From: Haliclona indistincta
Taxonomy: Eukaryota > Porifera > Demospongiae > Haplosclerida > Chalinidae
Direction: 5' to 3'
Assembly (NCBI GenBank): GCA_964017065.1
Contig: OZ024790.1
Span: forward strand, 9,244,887-9,308,886
DNA: 64,000 nt
Part shown: positions 24,179 to 47,569 of the stretch, piece by piece
Layout: every line of letters starts with the position of its first letter
Position numbering within the stretch: position 1 is the stretch's first letter
Notes under the pieces: generated by a model
Told to the model about the DNA's origin: nothing
The model's input: only the letters and a program-made list of their open reading frames with translations
Databases searched by the model: none
Made by a program: the position numbers and the translations under genes

Positions 24179-24758
24179 AGTATATTTATTATCATTCTCA
24201 CAAAACTGACAAAGCTGTATCTATCACATTATATTATAGAATGGTTATTATTGTAAACAGCACCAAACAACAACTGCAAATAATTCTATGAATTTCTCTG
24301 AAACATTTGGGTTTGTATAACAGCGGTTTGTACTGAAATAGTTCCAAGATAAATTTGTCACTTGTAGCTCTCCAAGATGCATTGGTTGTGGGTTGCATCC
24401 AGAGGGCAAGCTTCCCTACTATAACTTAAATAATCGATAATGCAAAACAATTCTTGCTTAAACACTATGACAGTTGGAACGGTGCCCAGCTTCAATTTAA
24501 TAAGCTCAAGAATATTGATTAGCAAAATTTTGCACCTGGGATTTTCTGAATTATTTTTCAATAATTTTGACATAAAATAATTTATGGGATGGACCAAAAA
24601 ATGTTTTACACACATAATATCAAGCACCAATGAGGTCAAAAATTACAGTAGCGGAACAAAAATTATGAACTTTACGTAATCAGCAAAACAGCGTCATAAT
24701 AATTTATTTTTGAATACTTTGACAGCTTCTAAGTTGAGCTGGTTAATGCCTATAGTTC
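24179..24758. other. Tail-to-tail spacer between MGAT5 and MTAP
   Basis: AT-rich 3' flanks of both genes. No exon is supported, and a 93-codon minus frame here has no recognisable content. Confidence 0.5.
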
Positions 24759-26725
24759 TCAAGGCAGCATAATTGACGTCTGAACAAGTTCCTTGTTCTT
24801 CTGTAACGTGTTGGTCCAGTCTTGCTCTGCTATCATTGGAACTATCTTCAGAAGAAGACGCTTGGCTTTGTCACCGTTTCGTTTTATGGTCTCCACAACC
24901 ATCGTAGCATTCACCTGTAACAAAACAAGAATAATTATGACAAAACAATTATTTTGTGACTACAAGTAAAGAAGCAAAATCAGATTGCCCAGCAATAAAA
25001 CTAAGCTTGAAAACTGAACCAGGACAGCCCAGTGTGCTGGTCCAGTCTGACAGTATAAACGCAATAGAATCGCGCTATTATCTGAACTGCACCATCGCGG
25101 CACCCCAGCCATATGTGAGCTGCTTCCTGCACAGTTCGTTGTGTCGGAACTTTTATCATAAAGTGTGGCTCGGTGCATATAATGTAGTAGCTAAACAATG
25201 TCTTTGATCTAGCACTCACAACTTCTCCAGAATCTCTCCAACAGTCGTAATCTGTTGGGAGACCAATGGCGGCATAGCACACTCCTGCCTCCTTTGCTAG
25301 GCACACCTCAGGTACTGTGGTCATGTTGATCAAATCAGCTCCCCAGCTCTGGAACATCACGCTCTCAGCCTTGCTGGAGAACCGCGGACCTTCAATGGTG
25401 ATCATGACACCTTTATCGTGAAATTTGTAGCCGAGTTCCTGACACGATTTGATCAGCACCTGCCTCGTCTTCTCACAGAACGGACGATCCATCTGCAGGT
25501 GACATATACCGGGAGGGCTGCCTGGTTTACCATCGTAAAACGTAGCTTGACGCTTGTGAGTACGATCGATGAACTGGTCTAAAATGACAATGTCCCCGGG
25601 AACCATGCGCTCTTGGAGAGAGCCACAGGCAGTGGTGACCACTATGTGTGTGCAGCCCTCTTCCTTGAGCGCCCAAATGTTAGCTCTGTAGTTCACATCT
25701 GAGGGCATTATAGTGTGTTTTCGGCCGTGCCTGAAAACAAGAATCATAAATGGAAATCACATACCACCATTACTTCTCTCACCGCGCGAGCAGAACGCAA
25801 GGTACTCCCTTTATGCGTCCGGTTATAAGCACATCAGAGGGCTGCGTGGAGATAGAAAAAGAGAATATTTTCAAATTCTTAAAAACAAGCTATCCGAAAC
25901 ACAGTAGGTGCAAGTTAATAGCAATAATAATAAATAGAACTGGATTAATGAGATGCGATAGAGGGTAAAATATTAAGCGATAAAAATTAATTTCTCTCTT
26001 AGTGTGAGGCAACCTTCAAGTGATGGTTCCTCAAACACGAAAGGCTACTTCCTGTCTTTCTTCCTACAGTGACTATGGGACTGAATATAGACCACAATGC
26101 ATTCATATGCACACACATGGTGAGTGGAAGGAAGGTGATGAAGTGAAGGAACAGAATAATGAAAGAGCGTAGGTCTTCAAGCACAAAGCTATGTTACTAT
26201 AATTATAGCTAGTTTTATGATGCAGTTATGGAAAGCTATATGCTGCTTAGAAAGTTATTAACAAATACAATAGCAAGGGTATGTCGGGTGACAGAAGCTG
26301 AAAAGTCTTCTCCTACCAGTAATTTTGATGCTTAGTTTGGTGGAGACCAGTAAAATCATTTCATTGAGTTATTGTTGAGTCAGCTACTGTACTCGGCCGG
26401 CAGCCTAAAATCGACTAGCTGGATGATACATGTAACATTATCAAAATAGTTCTAGACCTAACTAGGATCTTACATGTGTTGGAATTTTTACTCTGGAATA
26501 AGCATAATAATTATTGTGAAGAGCATTTTCAATACCTGCATAAATTTCTTACCTTTCCATAAGGAGTGTCGACAGATTTTTCAACACGTTCCTCAAAGAT
26601 ATCAGGATCGTCCAGGCCGGTGCCTCCAACGATGCCGATCTGAGAGAGACGGAAAACCATCAATCCGGTCAATCATACAGGTTATCTGGTCAAAACATTA
26701 CCTTTAAGTTGCTGCGGTTACTCAT
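24759..26725 (-). CDS. MTAP: S-methyl-5'-thioadenosine phosphorylase
   Basis: This enzyme cleaves methylthioadenosine with phosphate to adenine and methylthioribose-1-phosphate, the first step of methionine salvage after polyamine synthesis. Minus-strand exons: 26702-26725, 26553-26639, 25783-25841, 25220-25730, 24759-24914. Phases close to 278 residues (human 283). Family motifs in order: [94 protein letters not shown] and TDYDCWRDS. The phosphate-binding and substrate-binding segments all look intact. The N-terminus is short (MSNRSNLK before the first strand). It is head-to-head with the CAPSL-like gene across 247 bp. Confidence 0.95.
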
Positions 26726-26972
26726 CTTTGCTCTGCTGCTCACTGCTGTCTCGGATCTCAGCAAGATACCCGGAGCAAGAGATTTTGTACCCTCGTGTTG
26801 CTCCGAGCTCCGCCCTTTTCGCCCCCAGGTTAATTTAGGCGGGGTCGGTTACTTAGCAACAGCGCATTGCCTGCAGGCGGTATTTCAGCACGAATCAGCA
26901 GGCGGTATTTTCAGCTTTCCCTCATTTTCCTATTTCTCTGTAAAGCGAACACAAATCAGCATCTGATAAGCC
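26726..26972. promoter_or_regulatory. Shared upstream region of MTAP and CAPSL-like gene
   Basis: Only 247 bp separate the two divergent start codons. The stretch is more GC-rich than its surroundings around 26800-26890 and has a short direct repeat of GGCGGTATTTCAGC. A bidirectional promoter is inferred; no TATA box is obvious. Confidence 0.6.
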
Positions 26973-29029
<2,057 letters not shown>

Positions 29030-29255
29030 CAGCCTGTCACTCATGTACACCACACAAAGAGAGACCATCACGTAATTTATATCACGCAAAGAATATCTCT
29101 ACAATTAATTGCATATCACCTCATGTACTTCCATGATTGCTAGATGGTCATATGGTCATAAAATAATTTGATTGATTGTGAACAGTTATAATATAATTTT
29201 ATGTATCTATACAGTATACATGCCGTATATTACACAGTATTGCTGTTAGTATCTT

Positions 29256-30636
<1,381 letters not shown>

Positions 30637-30770
30637 TCTTGTTCAGTGTTGAAAGATGAGAATAGCTACCTCGATATCTATATCTACGCGCGTATTATAA
30701 AATTATTTAATGGGCGGAGAAACGATTAATTAGAATTTAGCTTATCCGGTATCTAAACCAGAGACCAGCA
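30637..30770. promoter_or_regulatory. 134-bp shared promoter of CLPP and ELAV-like gene
   Basis: Both start codons face away from this short segment, so 5' UTRs and promoters of both genes must lie within it or overlap the genes. AT-rich with a TATAAAATTA stretch near 30696; whether that is a TATA element is not known. Confidence 0.6.
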
Positions 30771-31922
30771 ATGTCTGCCGTTCCTGTGCTTGGCACCGTA
30801 GAGAACCCAGGACCAATCAACTCAGAGAGTAAAACCAGCACAAACCTCATTGTGAACTACCTACCACAGACTCTCACCGAAGATGGGCTCAAAAACATGT
30901 TCTCGGCTCTCGGGAACGTACAAAGTTGTAAGCTGATAAAAGACAAGGTTACTGGGGACAGCCTCGGCTATGGGTTCATAAACTATGCTACTACTACCGA
31001 AGCAGAGAAGGCTATTCAAGCAATGAACGGTCTACCACTGAATAACAAGATAATCAAGGTCAGCTACGCTCGTCCCTCTTCCAGTGCCATAAAGAATGCT
31101 AACCTGTACGTGGCTAATCTACCCCAGCAGTTCAGTCAGATTGAGTTAGACGCTATGTTTCGACCATACGGCACCATAATAACGTCTAAAGTGCTTGTTG
31201 ATCCTGAGACTGGTCTCGGAAAGGGCATTGGTTTTGTTCGATTCGACAAATATTCTGAAGCAGAGACCGCTATTCAAGCTCTGAACGGATCTCAATTGCA
31301 AGCGTCTTCCACTCCCATACTCGTCAAGTTTGCTAATCCACCAAAGGCAACTGCAGGCCTGAACCAAACTACTGCAGCTGTGACTCCGCCGCCTACCAAA
31401 CGTTCTGGTGGGTACGGTGGGGGCGGGGCAGTCGGCCCAATGCGTCACACAACCACTAATGTCAGGTTCACACCAATGGGCACCATACCCACTGGCACCC
31501 TCCCTACAGGCACACTCACAACCGGCAACTTACCCACAGGGGCAATTCATACAGCTGCAGCTATCCCAGCCTCCATACCTACTGCGGCCGCTGCTGCAGC
31601 AGCCGCCGCTGTCATGGGCTCTTCATCTGCCCTCTCTCTACCATCTCTCCCCGGCATAGCCGCGCAAGGAAACTGGTGCATCTTTGTCTACAATCTTCCC
31701 GAGACTTGTGAAGACAGTCTTCTCTATCAACTGTTCAGCCCATTCGGTGCCGTCACCAGCATCAACGTCATACGTGAGCCAGGGACAGGAAAGTGCAAGA
31801 GATTCGGGTTTGTTAATATGACTAACTATGAAGAGGCCTGTCACGCTATTGTCAATCTGAACGGGTACGCGATCGATGGCAAGCCGCTCCAAGTATCCTT
31901 CAAGACGCAAAAGAAGGTTTAA
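30771..31922 (+). CDS. ELAV/Hu-family RNA-binding protein, intronless
   Basis: Hu proteins bind AU-rich elements to control mRNA stability and splicing. A single uninterrupted frame of 383 codons has the three-RRM layout of the family. RRM1 is at about 25-100 (RNP2 LIVNYL, RNP1 LGYGFINY). RRM2 is at about 111-190 (LYVANL, KGIGFVRF). RRM3 is at about 302-380 (IFVYNL, KRFGFVNM). The hinge (about 193-300) has tandem (P/T)TGTL-type repeats and a 10-residue Ala run. STNLIVNYLPQ at the start of RRM1 is characteristic of ELAV proteins. Lack of introns stands out in this multi-exon neighbourhood. CELF or Sex-lethal relatives are less likely. It is convergent with the next gene. Confidence 0.9.
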   Translation: MSAVPVLGTVENPGPINSESKTSTNLIVNYLPQTLTEDGLKNMFSALGNVQSCKLIKDKVTGDSLGYGFINYATTTEAEKAIQAMNGLPLNNKIIKVSYARPSSSAIKNANLYVANLPQQFSQIELDAMFRPYGTIITSKVLVDPETGLGKGIGFVRFDKYSEAETAIQALNGSQLQASSTPILVKFANPPKATAGLNQTTAAVTPPPTKRSGGYGGGGAVGPMRHTTTNVRFTPMGTIPTGTLPTGTLTTGNLPTGAIHTAAAIPASIPTAAAAAAAAAVMGSSSALSLPSLPGIAAQGNWCIFVYNLPETCEDSLLYQLFSPFGAVTSINVIREPGTGKCKRFGFVNMTNYEEACHAIVNLNGYAIDGKPLQVSFKTQKKV

Positions 31923-33014
31923 AAACAAAAAACTATGCAGCTACATTCAAACTGCTACCACCACTTCGCCGACTTTGACAGTCGTCCATACGCTATTCCG
32001 TGACTAAGGTAATTCATATACGTACTGTGATGTGTAATACATGTTTCTTTTAAATACTTATTATCAAAAGTTTTGAAAAATTCATTTTTTGACAATTATT
32101 CAGTTGACACATCATTTCTATCTCAATAATTCATTCTTGGGCATTTGGGAGTTTCATTTCAAAATTATTTTTCCATTTATGAGCATAAGCAGTCCAGTGT
32201 GGTCCACTTTACTTCATTATTTCTTCGTTTCGTTCTTCAAGTTAATAGCTACTTTTCTATTTATGAGTGGAGGTTCTTCAAAATTATTTTCTCCTTTTCG
32301 TCTAATTATAAATGGATGGTTAAGTTTACTTCAAAATTGCTTTTTCGTAGCCTAGCTACTGTTCAGTTAGCTCGACTGAGGTCTATGTTACAGAGTGTTT
32401 CAGTTAACAGATTATTTTTCTTCGTTCTGTTCTGTTCAAGTTATTCTCTTCTCATTTGAATCCATCAATAATTTTCAGGTAAACTTATTTTGTGTTCCGC
32501 ACTTATTTTTGTTATGTTGCGTTAATTTTACTCACAACGGACAACCTCATTATTTTTTAGGACTACATTGTACTCATGTATGGAAGTGATTGTATGGTCA
32601 GTGTGTTGCTAGGCGCCCTTGACCCCAATCCAAAATGGCGGCTGAAAACTATTTCTCAAATTTTTCCTGTAACATAGGTCTTGTAATTTTGCTTGCATTT
32701 TTTGATTTGTACCTAAAATACAAAAGATCACATCAATTTTTTTAGTGTGAATAAAAATTGGGCTTAAATTTGTAAAATTTACTCCAAGTCTTGCTTATAA
32801 TTCATGATCAAACGGTGTAAGTATAGGCGATGCTCAATCTATAATTTTGGATGTTGATTCATAATTTTTTTATTCTTTTGTTTTCTAGGTGAAGGGTCAG
32901 TCTGAGCACTAAAGACTGCTGCAGTGTTGAATCCGAGGACTATCATGAAGACTTTATAATTTATAATTAAATACAAAACGTTTTAACTCAATGTAATTCA
33001 AAATTTATAAAGTT
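31923..33014. other. 3' flank of the ELAV-like gene and of CTH
   Basis: T-rich DNA with repeated TTCAAAATTATTTT modules at 32155-32340, suitable for a long 3' UTR, ending in AATTATAAATACAA-like sequence near 32960. No exon is supported. The open frames at 32089-32589 are of low information. Confidence 0.45.
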
Positions 33015-36000
33015 TCACTCTTGGGCATTCTCCAGTGCTTGACTAAGATCTTCTATTAGATCGACTGCTTCCTCCAGTCCCACAGATATCCTAACCTATT
33101 ATGGGAACATAGACATGGCATTACTTCTAGCTATGCAGCTCCAGTGGGGTAAAAATATTCATTCGGCATAAAAGTTCAGTATCATAGATATCAATCGCAT
33201 AATACAGTGGAACCTCTCTATAACGGACAAGTTGGGCAAGTCTGATCTGTTGCATGAAGGTGTCCCTTAAATTGAGGTTCAAACTGCAGTAAATTGTCCA
33301 TTATAATATGGAGGTGTCTGCTCTTGGGAGTGTCCGTTAAGTGAGGTTCCACTGTACAGTGCAAAAATGTTTCGTAGAGGTCCCAATTGCAATTATTATA
33401 TTGTGTGTTGCATCCATTTCTGTTCAGTGAATTGTGAGATGTGCTTCGAAACACTGCTAGTAAATCATACCATGTAAAGACTATGGAATATTATACCGTA
33501 TAGTGGGAAATTTTCGGGGGAGGAAATTTTTGTGAATGTGCGAGATAGAGCATTTTGCGAATCAGCGCTTCTATACAGTGTACCATGTAAAGACGATATG
33601 TAAATCGTACCATGTTATTTGTGATCCCCAGCTTGGCATTCTCCTCTTCAGTAGCATCCGCACGAGTCATTAGACAGCTACAAAACATTAAAGAATACAG
33701 CATAAACTAGACTGTTACAAAGATGGTCGAATATTAAGGAAATTCTACAGAACCATGTGTATTGTAGCAACTGAGACTCGTGTTTTATCATTAATTTTAT
33801 CGCACCCGTACCTTAATCACTAATCCGATTTCGGACTCCAGTGGAGCCTCTCCGTAACGGACAAGTTAGGCAAGTGTTTTGTCCGTTATATGGAGGTGTC
33901 CTTTACATGGAGGTTCAATCTACTATTGTCTATTGTTATGTACATAAGCAAATTGTCTGCTATTATGGAGGTGTCTGTTAATAAGAGGGGTTGGATTGCT
34001 GTAAAAGTGTCTAAGTTGAGATTCAAATCTAGGGTATCTTACACATTACACATCAATTGCAATAACACATACCAATGTACAGCTTACCATGCTTCAGCAA
34101 TGGTCTCTACTCCTCCCATGCTCACTGTTACCGTGACGATCTGGAATAAAACAGCTCGTAACATAGCTTGCTAAAGTTGCGAGTCTATCACCTTGAGATT
34201 CATCATGAACTTTCTAGTTATACTCTTGCCTCCTTTTACTTTAAAGCACACCATTCCACCAAATCCAGTGCACTGTGATTTAGCTATCTCATGCTGAGGG
34301 TGTGAAGGAAGACCTAGATGAGCAATAAGGTACAATGATGCAACCGGTTGAGTCAGTACAAGAGAGGTTCTGAAAACTATTGAAATTCTTATATGTTTCG
34401 ACTTGAAAGATGAAAAAGCACACATCACTCAGTCACTAAAAAGCATATCTCGCTAATGGGGTTCACGTTTTATTATCACACAACATTTCAGCACTAGTGT
34501 GTCACAGCCGCTCAAAATTTTTGTTGATTTTGCTCAAATTTTTGTTGATTTTCCACAAATTTGTAGCCAACATGACACTGACAACAAAATTGTAAATTCA
34601 CAATTTTGTCACTCACCAGGGTATATGGTTTCTTCGATGTAAGGAGAAGATTGTAGGAACTTAGCAACAGCAAACGCATTTGTCTCGTGTTGCCTCATTC
34701 TAACGTGAAGTGTCTTCAATCCTCTGTTAGCAAGATAGCAATCAAAAGGACCGGGGACAGCTCCGACAGCTGTGGATTATGAATAAAATAATATTCATGC
34801 ACTATAAACTCAAAAATATTACCTTTTTGCATAAACCTTATTTTGCTTGCCAGGTTGTCATCATTCGTACAGACAAACCCCATTAGTACGTCACTGTGAC
34901 CTAACAAAAGTAACAGACTTAATCACACAGACACACACGCACACACACACACATAATGCATCAAGACTCACAGACCGTTGATAAACTTTGTAGCAGAGTG
35001 TACCACTACATCAGCACCCAGAGACAATGGACGCTGTATCATAGCAACGACAAAAAGGAACAATTTTTAAGTACCATGTCTCAATAAAAATGAAGCATAC
35101 AATTAATCATTTGGGTGGACAAACTCAAAAACATGTTTTGACACGTATAAGCAAGCATCAATATTTTTTTTAAGTACCAATTTTTTTACTGCCAATAAAA
35201 TCAATGTCTAGCGTATGTGCAGGTGGAGCTACCAAACAAGAATGACATTAACTGAAAGAGGACTGAGATAATAATTTTCTAGCAAGGACAGGAGCCCATA
35301 TCATCTCCTGGTAGTGACTACTGCAATGATTGGTGTGTGCTAATCAACTCACAATAAAATAAGGAGTGAGAAGAGTGCTGTCCACCACAAGCATGCATCC
35401 CTGGTATGGTGAAGAGAAAGAAAAATTAATGATAACACAGTAAAAATAGTGATTTTCAGCACCTTGCTGTGAGCTATGTCTGCTAAACCTCTGATATCTG
35501 GTATCTGGAGTGTTGGGTTGCTGGGACAGTCAATCCAAACAACCTAAGGAGAAGAGAAATATGTTATGAATCAACCCACAATTATTCATGTATTCGATAG
35601 CAAATATACCGTAGGGTGAAATAAATATTATGGTTCTCACGAGTCCAAAGTTTTTATGTGACTACACGTTTGACTTTTGCACCAAATTCGGTATTCCACA
35701 CAATAGCTGTACTCAATGGTATGACTGCAGACCTTGGTGTTGGGTTTGATGGCTGTCTTAGCATCAGTAAGACTTCGTGAATTGAAAGTAGTCATTTCAA
35801 TCCCAAAATTTGATGCGATTTCTTGAAGGTAGCATTTAGTACCTGCAATAGATAATAAAGTAAACATTGTCCTGAAACTTGTAATTTTCAAACAACTGGT
35901 GCGGGTCGAAAATTAGATTTCGAAAAATTCTTTTTGCCTATTTAAAAAGTTCTGTGACGTGGCTCTGTGACGAAAATTAGACCCAGCCAAAATTTGGCTA

Positions 36001-37520
36001 ACGAAATATTTGACCAGCGAAAAAACCGGCTATACGGTATATCACAAAACACTGTTGTTTTGACCATGCTTGCAATAACAGTGAGTACAAATTCAAATTT
36101 TTTTAAAAATGTGTCAATTTTTGTTAAAATAATTATGTTAAAATGTATAAATTTTGAGCATATCCAGCCTGTATCCAGCAGTAACATATTGTTGCAATAA
36201 GGAAGCAGTCACAACAGTAGTAGATAGGCAAATCATTAATACTTAACTCTATGCAAACGCTTGCCGCCCATGGTGTCTCTTTGTGGGTGGGGCATTGGGT
36301 TCGGCTACATACATGTACCAAATGTGACCTACTTTTGCAAAAAGGACCATGTGCCCTATTTTAATGTTTTGAGAATTGCCCAAAAATATGAGCTAACTGA
36401 TACCTTAGTAAAACTGAGATTTGTTTAGTTTCATAAAATAAATATATTATTATTATTGTTAACAACAATCCTAAGTCATTTTTTATTGCAACAGCTTTTC
36501 TAAGGTACCAGATAGCTAAATATTAATTTTTGGACAGTTTTCGAAATATTAAAATAGGGCTCATGGTCCCTTTTTGGTCACAAATACTCATTGATTGTGC
36601 ATGATCTCTTTCACGCATTCGCCTACCTACTGCAAATGTCAGACGACTCATGAGACTAAACCATGCACAATAATTATGCATTTTCAACTAAAGTGTAATG
36701 TACACATGCAGACGGACTGACTGACTGACCTGCATACACATCTTCTGAAACAGCAACGCTGTCTCCCATTCTCAGAGTCGAGTTCACTACCATCATCATG
36801 GCAGCCGTACCAGAGCTAGCAGCCAATGCTGAAAAAAATAATAACACAAAAATAATTAAATAATTTTATGGTAGATACCAAAATTTTAATTTATTCCAAA
36901 AATATGTAATTCACAACCAAAATTTAGGTGACTTTATCAAAATTTTCTCCCTCTTCCATACAGTACTTTTAGCTACTAAAGCTCAGAAGATGAATGAGTA
37001 CTGTTTTATTTATTTAACCTTGTTTATACAACCTGATAATTACAGTGATAAGAAATGCAATACTAGTGTGCATGTGCAAGAGCACCATACCCTCAGCAAG
37101 AGTACTGTACATGTACAAGATAGAATTAGTGCTTCGAATAAAATTATTACAAAACAGACATTGATTCCTTGCAAATACCATTTTTAGCATTTTCACAAGC
37201 AGCTAGACATGTCTCCAGTGTGTTCCTGGAGGGATTCTCACAACGAGTATAGCCAGACCGGACAGGCTGTAAAAAATCGGCAAATCAAATTAATATCTTC
37301 TTTATAGCTTTCTGGCAGTGACTGTATGTGGGCTAGCTAGCACAGCCATAGTGCACATATACAACTTCACAAGGCTGCTTGTTCAAGCAACTTACTGGTT
37401 TTTCAGCGGGGAGTAAATCGAGGAACAAAATATTGGAGGTACAACTGCTCTGCACTTCCACTGCCTGGGGCTCTGTCCTGCTGAGACAGCCGCTGTACCG
37501 AAGTGTCTGTGAGGTTCCAT
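33015..37520 (-). CDS. CTH: Cystathionine gamma-lyase, with an apparent 1-nt frameshift in exon 1
   Basis: This PLP enzyme splits cystathionine to cysteine in transsulfuration and can make H2S. Minus-strand exons: 37396-37520, 37179-37266, 36730-36828, 35733-35842, 35463-35543, 35353-35400, 34976-35033, 34823-34900, 34617-34769, 34192-34313, 34088-34140, 33611-33677, 33015-33095. Apart from exon 1 all phases agree, giving about 387 residues (human 405). Motifs: SGQSPRQWKCRAVVPPI, GYTRCENPSRNTLE, VVWIDCPSNPT, the PLP-lysine segment HSATKFINGHSD, VPGPFDCYLANRGLKTLHVRM, PGLPSHPQHE and VRISVGLE. Exon 1 reaches its donor one base out of frame. The mismatch localises near a run of four C (37411-37415), beyond which AEKPPVRSGYTR continues. 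This could be a sequencing error, an allele or a true lesion. Confidence 0.9.
33205..33354. mobile_element. 150-bp CAGTGGAACCTCTCT MITE
   Basis: TA-flanked, with ends CAGTGGAACCTCTCTATAAC and GTTAAGTGAGGTTCCACTG. Internal repeats of GGAGGTGTC/GTCCGTTA are shared with the partial copy at about 33840-33990. Both lie in CTH introns. Confidence 0.85.
33494..33575. mobile_element. Truncated TACCGTATAGCGGG-type MITE
   Basis: The left end TACCGTATAGTGGGAAATTT and about 60 bp of interior match 43536 onward (GCGAGATAGAGCATTT). The right end is missing. Another partial end, ending CCGGCTATACGGTA, lies near 35960-36042. Confidence 0.75.
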
Positions 37521-37763
37521 TAGCAAGATCAGACGGGGCGAGTGAGGGTGTGGTTAACGTTTCAGCCTAGCCTACGCCCAGCGATAATCAACTGCAAGAA
37601 AATTTAATTTCACTGCTGAAAAATGCTCAAGCTCATTTACAATTTTTCACTTTCATAACCTAAAAATACAAATAAATAAACAAAAGGAAAACGGACGCAT
37701 TCTCGCTCGGGCTCGACCCTCTACCCGCCCACACGACTAATGACGTAACCACGTTTTTCGGCC
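37521..37763. promoter_or_regulatory. Shared upstream region of CTH and the receptor kinase
   Basis: 243 bp between divergent start codons. The part nearest the kinase (about 37692-37763, ending in ACGTAACCACGTTTTTCGGC) is duplicated before the second receptor gene at 51638-51711, so it probably contains the receptor promoter or 5' UTR. Confidence 0.6.
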
Positions 37764-46007
<8,244 letters not shown>

Positions 46008-46147
46008 AGCACACGAAAAGACTAACAACTCCGCTGAAATTAAAATGACAATTTTTATACATTGCATGCTTTATCCTTTTTATTGTTGATGCTGTAGAGA
46101 CAAATTAATATACAACCAATTAAATAATTATTATGTGAAAGAGATCA

Positions 46148-46836
46148 TTATTTTGGTTTCCATGTGCCTGGTTGAAATGTCTTTCCCGTGCTGGTTGGGT
46201 CATCTGTAGGATCTGAAGCGCCTGTGTATGACGGTGCGGCAGCATGCTCAGTAGCTGATGATGAAGAGGACGAATAAAAATGTCATCATAACTGATACAA
46301 AACAGTACCTTTAGTCCCAGTAGAAGAATCTTTTAGCAATAATCGATCTGTATGCAAGAGAGAATGGTGATAACAACGAAATATAAGAGACCATCCACTA
46401 GCGAAGATGCTTGTGGCCTATTCAGCCCATTCATAATCATATTGAATTAGTGCTGAGTGCAGCGGACAACGCATTATAACGATATTAATTTTTCCGCCGC
46501 ATTTCACATTTAGACTTCGGCCCCTAAAATATGAACACCTCACAGAAAATTTTGACTCATTTTTGTCTGGATTAGCGAGACTCCTCTGTAATACCACACA
46601 TACACAGTGTTTCAAGGTTAGATAAACAGTGACCATAATAATTATTACCTTTTTCTTCAAGTCTTTGCAGCTGCAGATATTAAAAAAATAAATATTTTTA
46701 TTTATTTTTAAACGCAAGACAACATTACCTCTTCTTGTGCTGCAATGTATTTTACCCGTTTCTGTATGATCTGCTTTTCAATTTGCAGTACATTTCTTTC
46801 CAATTCCTTAAAACGAACAACAAAATCCTCATCTTG
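46148..46836 (-). CDS. Coiled-coil protein of unknown family, C-terminal part
   Basis: Four exons on the minus strand join in one frame: 46729-46836, 46649-46670, 46309-46347, 46148-46254 (stop). Phases agree at every junction, which supports a real gene. They give about 102 residues. QDEDFVVRFKELERNVLQIE and EKQIIQKRVKYIAAQEE form a charged heptad-like helix, then LQRLEEKDRLLLK. The tail is Pro/Ser/Thr-rich and ends TGKTFQPGTWKPK. No start codon is found in the first exon, so coding exons must lie upstream; I could not find them within 46840-48530. The function is not recognised. It is tail-to-tail with the receptor kinase (140 bp between stops). Confidence 0.65.
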
Positions 46837-47034
46837 CTAGAGACAACAGCTTTAATTATTACCTCTAACGAAGGGGGCGTGTTTCAGAGTCCTCTTAACC
46901 ATCCTGCTATACACACATGGAGCTAAATGAACACACAAAAATATCAAATTAAGTGTAAGATACTGTGTCACACTTTAATCGGAACATAAAAAAATAATAT
47001 GCAAATCTCAACAAAATGCTTATGCTATGATGAT

Positions 47035-47569
47035 GAAACCAATGTGTTTACCAAGTGATGGCGATTGTCAAAAATATTATTAGTGGCGTGCCAATTTGAA
47101 CAACTGAGTGACCATACAATCATTTATTTTATTACTTTTTAACCAGTTGGAACTCGTAGGAATAACGACAACTGGAAAATGTTAAAAGTTGTCAGAAAGA
47201 CAACAAGAACGATGCAATCAGAACTTGTCAGTATTTCAGACTACTTGCGTCTGATAATCTTACAGGATCACATCAAGATTTGTTTTGTAAGACATTCAGT
47301 TTACTTATTTTTGAACATAAAGTGATGCAAATCTCGACAACCGCTTACGCTACAATAAAACTATTTAACCCTTCACAAATGACGGGCGACTATTGTTGCC
47401 TAGCAATTTTGATGTCACTGGAAGTGGGCGTCAAAATTTGAAGATACAAATGGCTAGGGCTGGCTGAGTGATGGCACGAAAACCTGTCACGAAGTTGTTC
47501 AAAATTAATTGGCACGCCACTATTTTTCTGATAATCGCCATCATAATGTAGTGAACACTTTGGTTTAAC
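47035..47569. mobile_element. Inverted-repeat element, about 535 bp, imperfect ends
   Basis: The left end AAACCAATGTGTTTACC...GATGGCGATTGTC...GTGGCGTGCCAATT is matched in inverse by the right end from 47495 to 47569 (AATTGGCACGCCAC...GATAATCGCCATC...GAACACTTTGGTTT). The arms, about 85 bp, have diverged and contain small indels, so this is an old copy. Confidence 0.75.

Noticed and set aside
32089..32589. Overlapping hydrophobic open frames after the ELAV-like gene
   Set aside because: T-rich sequence inevitably gives Phe/Leu/Ser frames; it fits a 3' UTR better.
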